From: Zhongshania aquimaris
GTDB lineage: Bacteria > Pseudomonadota > Gammaproteobacteria > Pseudomonadales > Spongiibacteraceae
Length of the DNA stretch: 64,000 nt
Assembly: GCF_019312595.1 (NCBI RefSeq)
Contig: NZ_JAHWDQ010000001.1
Location: 434,001 to 498,000 of the forward strand
Direction of reading: 5' to 3'
Below, one piece after another: positions 56,933-64,000 of the stretch. Every line of letters starts with the position of its first letter. The stretch's first letter is position 1. The position numbers and the translations under genes were made by a program. The notes beneath the pieces are model-generated. The model was not told the DNA's origin. It did no database searches and saw only the letters and a program-made list of their open reading frames with translations.

Positions 56933-58123
56933 GTGAGCGATCTCGATCAATTCCGCCAAACTGTTAGCGCTTGGCTGGAAGAAAACTGCCCACCTTCACA
57001 GCGCACTCCCATCACGCGTGAAGAACAAGTTTGGGCAGGCAAAAACAAAGCATTCCCAAGCAGCGATGCCAAGCTGTGGTTTGAGCGCATGCGCGACAAA
57101 GGCTGGACTGTGCCCGAATGGCCACTAGAACTAGGTGGCGGCGGCCTAGACGAGCGCCAAGCTAAAATACTAAAAGATGAAATGAAGCGATTGGGATGCA
57201 GAACGCCGCTATTCGACCTGGGCATTTGGATGCTAGGTCCCGCCGTGCTGGAGTTCGGCAACGATCAACAAAAGCAGCAGCATATTCCCGCAATTGCACG
57301 GGGCGATGTTCGCTGGTGTCAGGGCTATTCGGAACCCGGCGCGGGTTCCGACTTGGCCAGCCTGCAAACTCGCGCAGAAGACAAAGGCGATCACTTTTTA
57401 GTAAACGGTACAAAAATCTGGACCACCAATGCCGACAAAGCAGACTGGATTTTCTGCTTGGTACGCACCGACCCCAACGCTAAAAAACAAGAAGGTATCA
57501 GTTTTTTATTGATCGATATGGACGACCCCGGCGTGTCTACCACGCCCATTGAACTCATCAGTGGCGAGTCAGAGTTCTGCCAGACGTTCTTTGACAATGT
57601 CAAAGTGCCCAAGACAAACCTGGTTGGCGAACTCAATAAGGGCTGGTCGGTTGCTAAAGCCCTGTTAAAACACGAACGCAAGCTCATGGCAGAAATTGGT
57701 GGCGATACCCCCGGACCAAGTTTCAGCCCAGTGCAAGCTGCCCTTGAATACGTGGGGGTGGATGATAACGGCAAACTAAAAGATGTCGGCCTGCGCGATC
57801 AGTTGGTCAGGCACGAAATGGCTTTTCGCGCTATTGGTCTCACCCATTTCCGCAGCTTTGAAGAGCGCATGAACGGCGTAGCCGACAACAATGTGCCCTT
57901 GATTATGAAATACGTGGGCACTGAAGAGAGCAAACGTAAGGAAGAAGTGCTGATGGCGGTACTCGGACACCGCGCTTTAGGCTGGAACGACAGCGAGTTT
58001 AACGACGATGAACTCCTAACCAACCGCGGCTGGCTATTTTCTAAAGCACTCTCAATCGCGGGTGGTACCTCTGAGGTGCAGCTCAATATTATTGCAAAAC
58101 GTGTGCTCGGCTTACCAGATTAA
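56933..58123 (+). CDS. Acyl-CoA dehydrogenase (subunit 1 of a pair)
   Basis: A GTG start at 56933 is preceded by AAGGAG at 6 nt, giving 396 residues; the open frame begins 17 codons earlier. The FAD-contact motif GYSEPGAGSDLAS (about residue 131) and the C-terminal GGTSEVQLN (about 377) are intact. It is followed 54 nt downstream by a shorter second acyl-CoA dehydrogenase gene. Adjacent pairs of different length are typical of the alpha2-beta2 ACADs of steroid side-chain or branched acyl-CoA catabolism. The substrate is not determined. Confidence 0.9.
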   Translation: MSDLDQFRQTVSAWLEENCPPSQRTPITREEQVWAGKNKAFPSSDAKLWFERMRDKGWTVPEWPLELGGGGLDERQAKILKDEMKRLGCRTPLFDLGIWMLGPAVLEFGNDQQKQQHIPAIARGDVRWCQGYSEPGAGSDLASLQTRAEDKGDHFLVNGTKIWTTNADKADWIFCLVRTDPNAKKQEGISFLLIDMDDPGVSTTPIELISGESEFCQTFFDNVKVPKTNLVGELNKGWSVAKALLKHERKLMAEIGGDTPGPSFSPVQAALEYVGVDDNGKLKDVGLRDQLVRHEMAFRAIGLTHFRSFEERMNGVADNNVPLIMKYVGTEESKRKEEVLMAVLGHRALGWNDSEFNDDELLTNRGWLFSKALSIAGGTSEVQLNIIAKRVLGLPD

Positions 58124-58177
58124 CGCTGACCCAATACTGCCCACACATTGACACCGCGAACAAACCGGAGAGCAAAT

Positions 58178-59299
58178 ATGACACTGGTATTAAACGAAGA
58201 GCAGCGATTACTCAAAGATACCGCAAAAGATTTTTTGAATCGCATTATGCCGGTATCGGCACTGCGTCAATTGCGAGACCAAAAAGATTCACTAGGCTAT
58301 AAGCGCGAACACTGGCAACAAATGACTGATCTTGGCTGGGCGAGCATGGTGCTGCCCGAAGCCTACGATGGCCTGGACTTTGGTTACTTAGGTTTGGGCG
58401 CCGTTATTGAAGAGAGCGGCCGCACCCTTGCCGCTTCGCCCCTGTTTTCAACCGTTGTTCTCTGCTCAACTATTCTTATCGATGGTGGCGATGAAGAGCA
58501 AAAGTCTGCCCTGCTTCCACGCATTGCCGCTGGCGAGCTCAGCCTCGCACTGGCATTGGAAGAAAAGCCACACCACCAACCAAATGCGTTCACAACGACC
58601 GCGACGACCGGTGACGGTGGCTATGTCATTAATGGTAAAAAACTCTTTGTTCTCGATGGCCATAGCGCTGACCAACTTATTGTGGCCACAAGTCTTGCGT
58701 CAGGAGTAGGTCTCTTCATTATCGATGCGAATACCCCTGGTATTGTACGTCGTCGCCACCATCTAATTGATAGTCGCAACGCCGCAAGTATTGAGTTCAA
58801 TCAAGTAAAGGTCAGCCAGTCAGCCCTTATTAGCAGTCCAGAGCAGGGGCAAGATATTCTGAATAAGGCTTTGGACTATGGTCGTATTTGCCTCGCCGCA
58901 GAAATGCTGGGCTCGGCAACTGAATGCTTTGAACGCACCGTTGCATATCTAAAAGAACGAGATCAATTCGGCGTAAAAATTGGCAGCTTCCAAGCCCTGC
59001 AGCACCGCGCTGCGAAAATGTATATCGAATTAGAACTTTCAAAATCTGTGGTGTTGGATGCGCTATCAGCCATAGATGATAAACGCGCAGACCTGCCCCA
59101 GCTGGCGAGTCTTGCCAAAGCGCGGCTAAACGATGTATTTGAATTGGTAAGCAATGAAGCCGTACAAATGCACGGTGGCATTGGCGTCACTGATGAGCTC
59201 GATATTGGCTTTTTTCTAAAGCGCTCGCGGGTCGCAAGCCAAATACTTGGCAATAGCAGTTTTCATCGCGATAGATATGCAAGCTTGTGTGGATACTGA
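58178..59299 (+). CDS. Acyl-CoA dehydrogenase (subunit 2 of a pair)
   Basis: From ATG 58178 (GGAG at 8 nt) the protein has 373 residues; 10 extra codons upstream are possible but unlikely. It has the ACAD fold with WASMVLPEAYDGLDF, QALQHRAAKMYIELEL and MHGGIGVTDELDIGFFLKR (about residues 331-349). The first FAD motif seen in the partner (GYSEP) is absent, and the corresponding region reads ALALEEKPHH. This asymmetry is expected of the second chain in heteromeric ACADs. A hairpin follows. Confidence 0.87.
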   Translation: MTLVLNEEQRLLKDTAKDFLNRIMPVSALRQLRDQKDSLGYKREHWQQMTDLGWASMVLPEAYDGLDFGYLGLGAVIEESGRTLAASPLFSTVVLCSTILIDGGDEEQKSALLPRIAAGELSLALALEEKPHHQPNAFTTTATTGDGGYVINGKKLFVLDGHSADQLIVATSLASGVGLFIIDANTPGIVRRRHHLIDSRNAASIEFNQVKVSQSALISSPEQGQDILNKALDYGRICLAAEMLGSATECFERTVAYLKERDQFGVKIGSFQALQHRAAKMYIELELSKSVVLDALSAIDDKRADLPQLASLAKARLNDVFELVSNEAVQMHGGIGVTDELDIGFFLKRSRVASQILGNSSFHRDRYASLCGY

Positions 59300-59320
59300 T
59301 TAGCTAATTTTACACTGCGT

Positions 59321-59363
59321 AAAGACCTTGTTTGTACGTTGAATTAAAGCCATCAAGGTCTTT
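59321..59363. terminator. Hairpin between acyl-CoA dehydrogenase and gspN
   Basis: AAAGACCTTG (59321-59330) and CAAGGTCTTT (59354-59363) are exact complements with a 23-nt loop. It lies between the two convergent genes and has a moderately T-rich surround, so it may end both transcripts. Confidence 0.5.
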
Positions 59364-59374
59364 GCAAATTACTT

Positions 59375-60097
59375 TTAGAGCCGCAGTACGAAATCTTTAC
59401 CGTTAGACGGACGCCCCATAAATTGCGTCAAACTTTTAAACAGTGGCGTACCTGGATCAGGTGTTAATAATAGCTGGCCATTCATATGACCTTTGACAGA
59501 AATCCGAACGACACCGCGCACCTTCGCACTATTATTTTCGTCAATATCTAAAACGATTCGCTTATTTTCACAGCGCAATGCGGCGCTGACTGGTGCAATG
59601 GTTTCAACGCCTTCGACATCACCCGATAGCGAGTTCAAGGTTAATGTGCCGCTTAAAGATTGACAGCCATCTGCATTTATCTGGGCTTCATCCAGTACCA
59701 ATGTAATCCCACCATCAAAGCCCATACTCGGAAAATTCATCGCATTAAGCAGTCTCTCGAGCTGCCCATCTACACTCACACTATGCAAGTGCAAGGTTTC
59801 GTCACTGCCAATTCCGATATTCCCTTCACCGGTCACCGGCTCAGTTACTGCAATGGCCAGTGGCAGGCCACTGAAAATACCCCATGGACGGAGAGTCCAA
59901 CTAATGCCGCTAAGGGTAATGCCCTGATATTGAACGACATCTAACTCGCCGCTCCAAACCCGCCCACTGACATTTCCCACCGCCATAGCGGGCTGCTGTT
60001 TGATCAGTATGTCGCGCACAATCCAAGCCGGGGTAGCCACAACTAAACAGGCAACAAAAAATAGCAGGCCCGTGAAAATCCAAATACGACGCGTCAT
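59375..60097 (-). CDS. gspN: Type II secretion system protein N
   Basis: GspN is an accessory, often dispensable, inner-membrane component of the type II secretion system. The 240-residue protein has one N-terminal TM helix (IWIFTGLLFFVACLVVATPAWIV) and a periplasmic domain; it contains the SGISWTLRPWGIFSG segment typical of GspN. It overlaps gspM by 4 nt and is the last gene of the operon as visible. Confidence 0.9.
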   Translation of the reverse strand: MTRRIWIFTGLLFFVACLVVATPAWIVRDILIKQQPAMAVGNVSGRVWSGELDVVQYQGITLSGISWTLRPWGIFSGLPLAIAVTEPVTGEGNIGIGSDETLHLHSVSVDGQLERLLNAMNFPSMGFDGGITLVLDEAQINADGCQSLSGTLTLNSLSGDVEGVETIAPVSAALRCENKRIVLDIDENNSAKVRGVVRISVKGHMNGQLLLTPDPGTPLFKSLTQFMGRPSNGKDFVLRL

Positions 60098-60576
60098 TCG
60101 GCGACACCCAAGGACGCCCGTAGCGAAACACTACCCGGTGAGTCCAATAAGGTCATATTCGCTGAATACAAAGTCATACCTGCCACTGATAAGGTTTCTA
60201 TAAATTGAACCGCACTGCTGTAATCTGTTTTGGCTACCCACACACTGTAGCGCCCGCCAGACTGCGGCTCGATACGATTTATATTGACGGCTAAGGCAGC
60301 CGCGGCACCGGTAATTTGCTGCTGCGGAGAACCTGTTAACGCGGCCGACTGGGACACACTTCCGCGCATCGCTGTCACCGTCGCTGCGGCCTGCTGCATC
60401 CAGGCATAGGACTGACGACGCTGATCGAGACGCGCCTCAGCTGCTTCATTGGCTTTTAGTAATGGCTGCCAAATGAGCATCCAAATAATAAGCGGTATCG
60501 CGACAATGGCACCGATAATTAAGATCTGACGTTCACGCTCGTTGCGCCCTTCCAGAAGTCGGTCTATCAATTTCAT
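60094..60576 (-). CDS. gspM: Type II secretion system protein M
   Basis: GspM is an inner-membrane partner of GspL in the assembly platform. The 160-residue protein has a short cytosolic start (MKLIDRLLEGRNERER), one TM helix (about residues 20-40) and a periplasmic ferredoxin-like domain. Translation overlaps gspL and gspN by 4 nt each. Confidence 0.92.
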   Translation of the reverse strand: MKLIDRLLEGRNERERQILIIGAIVAIPLIIWMLIWQPLLKANEAAEARLDQRRQSYAWMQQAAATVTAMRGSVSQSAALTGSPQQQITGAAAALAVNINRIEPQSGGRYSVWVAKTDYSSAVQFIETLSVAGMTLYSANMTLLDSPGSVSLRASLGVAE

Positions 60577-61763
60577 TGCGCCGCCCCCCGGATACTAACC
60601 TGACCAGCAATACCGCTACCTTCCTGCCCAAAGGCACCGCGCTCCACCGCTAAACCCTGTGCCTTTAAAGCGGGTAACCACTGATCAACCTGCTCATAAG
60701 ACTTGGCTTTTACCAATAGTTTCATCACCGGCGGGTCATTTTCAAAATTTAACTGACTTAAACTAATTTCGCTGCGGCCGCGCGTGGCCGCCGCCACTTT
60801 GTCTAACCAGGGCATCATTGCACCGCTGGTTCCGGCATTTTCCAAAGCATTCAGCTGGCTGCGCATTTGGCTGCGCGCATTGACGACCCGTGCTCCCGGG
60901 AATGCCTGCTGATAGAGTTCGACCATTGCTTGATCAAGGGCCTCAGCTTCACGCCCCATTGTTCGCGTTTGCACAGCCAAACCAAACCAATGCACAAACA
61001 ACAATGCGGTTAGTAAAATTAAGGGCCAACGCAAGCGGCCTAAGGCTTCGCCGCTCTCATCTTTAAGCAAATAGTCCCCGCTTAATAACGACAGCGACCA
61101 CGGCGTAAAGTTACACGCAAAGGCCTGTAATCGGTTCGGGCAATGAATAGCATTAGCAGGCGCCTGCTCAGTTAGTTCGCCTTGGTAATCGCCGCTAAAG
61201 TACCATTGCACCTCTTGATCTGCCTGTTCACCCGCAGTGGCCAATTGCTGCCATACCGCAAAATTAGCGGTAGTGGTGCCGGCTGATTTGGCGTGATAAT
61301 TTGCTGCTACTTGCTGACCTGTTACAACGACGGCGTTTTCAGCCAATACCGCATAATCTGGCAGTAGTGCCTTGATCCGCAAGCCACTACTGCGCAACAC
61401 ATCTAAGCAATACGCGGCAAGATCGCGCGCCAGAACAAGCACATCCGCCGCTTGATTAGCCTTTATCACTCCCGTCGCGATATGAACACTATCAAGATCA
61501 CTACAAAGCTTATCTTCTAGCTGAAACGGGAGCGCAGACAAACCCACTCGCCCGCCTTTTGGTAACACAACGCGATGCGCGCTAACCGCTTCCCCCGGTA
61601 TTATCACATAGCAAGGTAGGCCTGAAGCCTTATCTGCTAAGCTTGCCAGCTCACTACTATTCGCCAATACACCCTCAGCGATCACATTGCCGTTATCCCA
61701 ATGCAACCACGCGACCGGCGCTTCCGGGGTCAGCGGTAAATCTATTAACAACATCGCAGTCAA
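60573..61763 (-). CDS. gspL: Type II secretion system protein L
   Basis: GspL links the ATPase GspE to the periplasmic parts. The 396-residue protein has an actin-like cytosolic domain (residues 1-240), one TM helix (about 247-265, LRWPLILLTALLFVHWFGLA) and a periplasmic ferredoxin-like end. The TTG at 61763 is favoured because GGAGAAG lies at proper distance, and it overlaps the gspK stop as TTGA; ATG 61754 is an alternative. Confidence 0.92.
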   Translation of the reverse strand: MTAMLLIDLPLTPEAPVAWLHWDNGNVIAEGVLANSSELASLADKASGLPCYVIIPGEAVSAHRVVLPKGGRVGLSALPFQLEDKLCSDLDSVHIATGVIKANQAADVLVLARDLAAYCLDVLRSSGLRIKALLPDYAVLAENAVVVTGQQVAANYHAKSAGTTTANFAVWQQLATAGEQADQEVQWYFSGDYQGELTEQAPANAIHCPNRLQAFACNFTPWSLSLLSGDYLLKDESGEALGRLRWPLILLTALLFVHWFGLAVQTRTMGREAEALDQAMVELYQQAFPGARVVNARSQMRSQLNALENAGTSGAMMPWLDKVAAATRGRSEISLSQLNFENDPPVMKLLVKAKSYEQVDQWLPALKAQGLAVERGAFGQEGSGIAGQVSIRGAAQ

Positions 61764-62743
61764 AAAACTTCTCCATACTCACGGCCGTAAACAAGGGCCT
61801 TGCCGTTTTTTAATACCACTCGACTAAACAAACGCATTTGACGTTGCTCGTAAAACACATCCGCCAAACCTCTAAAATAATGCGATTTCACACCAATGCC
61901 TTGTAAAAGTTTACTCGGTACGGTTTCGTCGGCTGATAAATTCAAGGCGGTTACGAAACTGGCTATATCCGCCCAGCCATTTTCTGGACGATTTTCTAGC
62001 ACCACTCGAAGCTCTTCCGGAGACAACACATTACCAATCGCCGCTGCCAGCAAGGCCGATTTATCTACTGTTATCGTATTCACATTAATCACTGTATTCA
62101 CTTCTGGCAAAGCACATAAAAAAGGCGTGATGCGCTTTTGTTCACCTTCTTCAAACTCTGCGTATAGTGTCATTTCACTGATCGAATCTAATAAACTATT
62201 GGCCGGCAGATACGGATAATCTAAAGCGGTGTAGGTCAAGTCTTCGGCGCCGTAAATACCCTCAGGCGAAAAATCTTCATCAATCCAGTCCTGGGTGCGA
62301 CCAATAATAAACTCCGCACGCTGCGGTGAAATCTCCAGATTTTCCAACAAGGCGGTAAACACTAACTCCGCTGCGCTAACGTCTTCTACTTCCCCATTTG
62401 CGGGCTCTGCTCGATACAGCGAATTCATATTAAAACACGCTTGCTCGTCGATGATTAAACCCGCAATGGAGCCGCCATCGATAGGGAAAGCAATGTCTTT
62501 TCTCGCCCAATCTTGATTTAACGCTGTAACCACGTCACTGGCGACATCTTCTAGTGCAAACACTGCAATACGCTCTCCACCAAGCGCATACCAGTAACCT
62601 TGATCCATCAACCGCTGGTTCAACAAACGCTGGCTGCTATAGCGCACTCCGTCAGTTAAACCGACCGCAACAACAACCATAATGGCAACAATGAGCAACA
62701 CCATAATCAACGCAGCGCCGCGCTGCTGCTGAGGTATTTTCAT
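61760..62743 (-). CDS. gspK: Type II secretion system minor pseudopilin GspK
   Basis: GspK caps the pseudopilus tip. The start ATG 62743 (MKIPQQQRGAALIMVLLIVAIM) gives 327 residues and overlaps the gspJ stop by 4 nt; a longer frame (62788) would add 15 residues. The prepilin site is RG|AALIM; the residue at +5 is not Glu, which is normal for GspK. The large periplasmic domain follows. Confidence 0.93.
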   Translation of the reverse strand: MKIPQQQRGAALIMVLLIVAIMVVVAVGLTDGVRYSSQRLLNQRLMDQGYWYALGGERIAVFALEDVASDVVTALNQDWARKDIAFPIDGGSIAGLIIDEQACFNMNSLYRAEPANGEVEDVSAAELVFTALLENLEISPQRAEFIIGRTQDWIDEDFSPEGIYGAEDLTYTALDYPYLPANSLLDSISEMTLYAEFEEGEQKRITPFLCALPEVNTVINVNTITVDKSALLAAAIGNVLSPEELRVVLENRPENGWADIASFVTALNLSADETVPSKLLQGIGVKSHYFRGLADVFYEQRQMRLFSRVVLKNGKALVYGREYGEVF

Positions 62744-63366
62744 CGCCCTAACTCTGGCATTAACACATTCAGCTGGATGTCTGGCCACATACTGGTCGAT
62801 ACCGTCATCCGCAAAGATCTCGGCTGAGTCGCATTTACTTGTGTACTAGGCGGCCAAAATACTGACCACCGGCTACCGTCATAGAGCTCTACAATAAACT
62901 CACTGACATCTTTCATTAACACTTGACGCTGCCATGTGGTATTTCCCGCCGGATCGGCTACCGCTGCGCTATAGCGAATGAGTTCATTTTCCTCTCGCAC
63001 GTATCGCACACGCTCAAGGGTACTCGCTAACCCTCGGCCGGGCAGCACTCGTTTGCCACCATGTACAAACTCCAACTCGCTATTTTCCCCAACCTGCTCG
63101 GCGACGATATTGGCTGCCATTGCATCGCCCTGTGAATCGCGGGGAATACGCTGGGTTATCTGCTCTACATCCCGCCTAAAAATCGTAAGTGCTAAAGCTA
63201 CTCGCTCTAAAGCCTGCTGCCGCGTCTCAATGGCCGCTTGATTCTCCAAAGAGCTATTAAGGAGTAACGAGCCGATTGTTCCCAGCAGCGCCATGATGCC
63301 CACCGCAATAAGCAGTTCAACCATGGTGAAGCCGTTCTGGCGCTTAACGCCCCTATGCACTGTCAT
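62740..63366 (-). CDS. gspJ: Type II secretion system minor pseudopilin GspJ
   Basis: The 208-residue protein has the prepilin peptidase site NG|FTMVELLIAVGIM with Glu at +5, then a hydrophobic helix and a globular domain. It interacts with GspI and GspK at the tip of the pseudopilus. It overlaps gspI by 4 nt and gspK by 4 nt. Confidence 0.93.
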   Translation of the reverse strand: MTVHRGVKRQNGFTMVELLIAVGIMALLGTIGSLLLNSSLENQAAIETRQQALERVALALTIFRRDVEQITQRIPRDSQGDAMAANIVAEQVGENSELEFVHGGKRVLPGRGLASTLERVRYVREENELIRYSAAVADPAGNTTWQRQVLMKDVSEFIVELYDGSRWSVFWPPSTQVNATQPRSLRMTVSTSMWPDIQLNVLMPELGR

Positions 63367-63749
63367 TTGCCGAGGAACGCAGATCTACTCGCGAGAAGAT
63401 CTTTGCCAGTGTTTAAATACACCTCAACATCGACGCGGCGTATATTGGGGTGCGGTGTTTGTTCGACATTACGCTGCCACCGGTAGTCGAAACCGGCCAA
63501 GCTCACTTTGCCACTATTAGTATTGCCGTAGCCATCTCGCAAAATATCCACCAACACGTTGTGAGCCACCAAATCAGCAAACTGACGCTGCTCAATCTCA
63601 CCAACATTGTTCGCGCTCTCGCTTAAGCTTTTACTTAAGGCCACCGCCGCCGTTGCAAAAATGACCAAGGCCACCATCACTTCTAACAAGGTAAATCCCT
63701 TGCTGCGGCAGTTTACGAATTGGCTATGGCGCTTGCGAATTAACAACAT
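63363..63749 (-). CDS. gspI: Type II secretion system minor pseudopilin GspI
   Basis: The 128-residue protein has the type IV prepilin-like site KG|FTLLEVMVALVIF with Glu at +5 and starts MLLIRKRHSQF. It is the core of the GspIJK tip complex. It follows gspH by 3 nt and overlaps gspJ by 4 nt. Confidence 0.93.
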   Translation of the reverse strand: MLLIRKRHSQFVNCRSKGFTLLEVMVALVIFATAAVALSKSLSESANNVGEIEQRQFADLVAHNVLVDILRDGYGNTNSGKVSLAGFDYRWQRNVEQTPHPNIRRVDVEVYLNTGKDLLASRSAFLGK

Positions 63750-63752
63750 AGC

Positions 63753-64000
63753 TTAGCGTTCAATTGTGAGCTGTTCATCTAGCACCACCGACTCAGCCCC
63801 CTCGGATGACAAACGCCACTCAAAAGGAGAAATTTGTCCGTCACCGAGAAAGACTATTTGGGGCGTGGTTTCTTGTGTTTCATCACGCTTAGCGGAGTCA
63901 TCGTCAGTCACGTTTTTGATTGGCTCACCCGCCACGGTAATCAATGACCTGACCCGCTCATCTAGTTCCAGCTGTTTTGCTAGCACACCTTCCTGAATAA
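63753..64000 (-). CDS. gspH: Type II secretion system protein H, C-terminal part (partial)
   Basis: The frame is open to the right edge of the window; the visible 82 residues (ending DEQLTIER) are the C-terminus of a minor pseudopilin. The order before gspI identifies it as gspH. The apparent start at GTG 63986 is not a true start because the frame continues upstream. The prepilin N-terminus is outside the window. Confidence 0.82.
   Translation of the reverse strand, partial: IQEGVLAKQLELDERVRSLITVAGEPIKNVTDDDSAKRDETQETTPQIVFLGDGQISPFEWRLSSEGAESVVLDEQLTIER

Overview
The window is chromosomal DNA of moderate GC from a gammaproteobacterium. The gene blocks lepA-lepB-rnc-era-recO, rpoE-rseA-rseB-rseC beside nadB-ygfX-sdhE, mazG-relA-cysM-barA/gacS, and a gspH-N tail follow orders known from Pseudomonas-like and marine gammaproteobacteria. 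The lipid-type oxidation genes (BVMO, SDRs, paired acyl-CoA dehydrogenases, TonB receptors) suggest a marine heterotroph of the Spongiibacteraceae/Cellvibrionales kind. That placement is an inference from gene content, not a measured phylogeny. No rRNA, CRISPR array, integrase, transposase or prophage module was seen.

Layout: 1-3.8 kb holds the 3' end of a CorC-type CBS protein, then a minus-strand set (DUF1289, gamma carbonic anhydrase, a YqfO-like protein, tgt, queA). 3.9-7.7 kb holds tRNA-Leu(CAA) with a clear promoter, an SRAP-family protein, a thioesterase and a TonB receptor. 8-15 kb has trpS, a queuosine-mannosyltransferase-like glycosyltransferase, a crotonase, an M18 aminopeptidase, a beta-hydroxyacid dehydrogenase, uppP and tsaB. 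15-26 kb has mobA, a histone-H1-like Ala/Lys/Pro repeat protein, hemH, adk, mazG, relA, cysM and the hybrid kinase gacS/barA. 26-38 kb is the core block recO-era-rnc-DUF4845-lepB-lepA, the sigma-E operon behind a sigma-E-type promoter, nadB, ygfX, sdhE and ygfZ.

38-48 kb is the most interesting part. It holds two minus-strand operons: (a) a diiron-like PF10118 protein, an alpha/beta hydrolase, a Baeyer-Villiger-type monooxygenase and an SDR; (b) a TonB receptor, a START protein and an epoxide-hydrolase-like enzyme. A divergent MerR-family gene follows operon (b). Both operons start from near-identical promoters (TTGACA, 17 bp, TAATGT) that run directly into the same 24-bp palindrome, so they form one regulon. 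I read it as uptake and oxidative breakdown of a hydrophobic ketone, terpenoid, sterol or wax-like compound. The substrate is not deducible from the sequence.

48-59 kb continues with ung, an EthD-like protein, an SDR, a DUF1499 membrane protein, a PAS-GGDEF-EAL protein whose start codon is problematic, glpK, another SDR and a pair of acyl-CoA dehydrogenases. 59.4-64 kb is the 3' part of a type II secretion operon (gspN, M, L, K, J, I and partial H, all minus strand, mostly with 4-nt overlaps).
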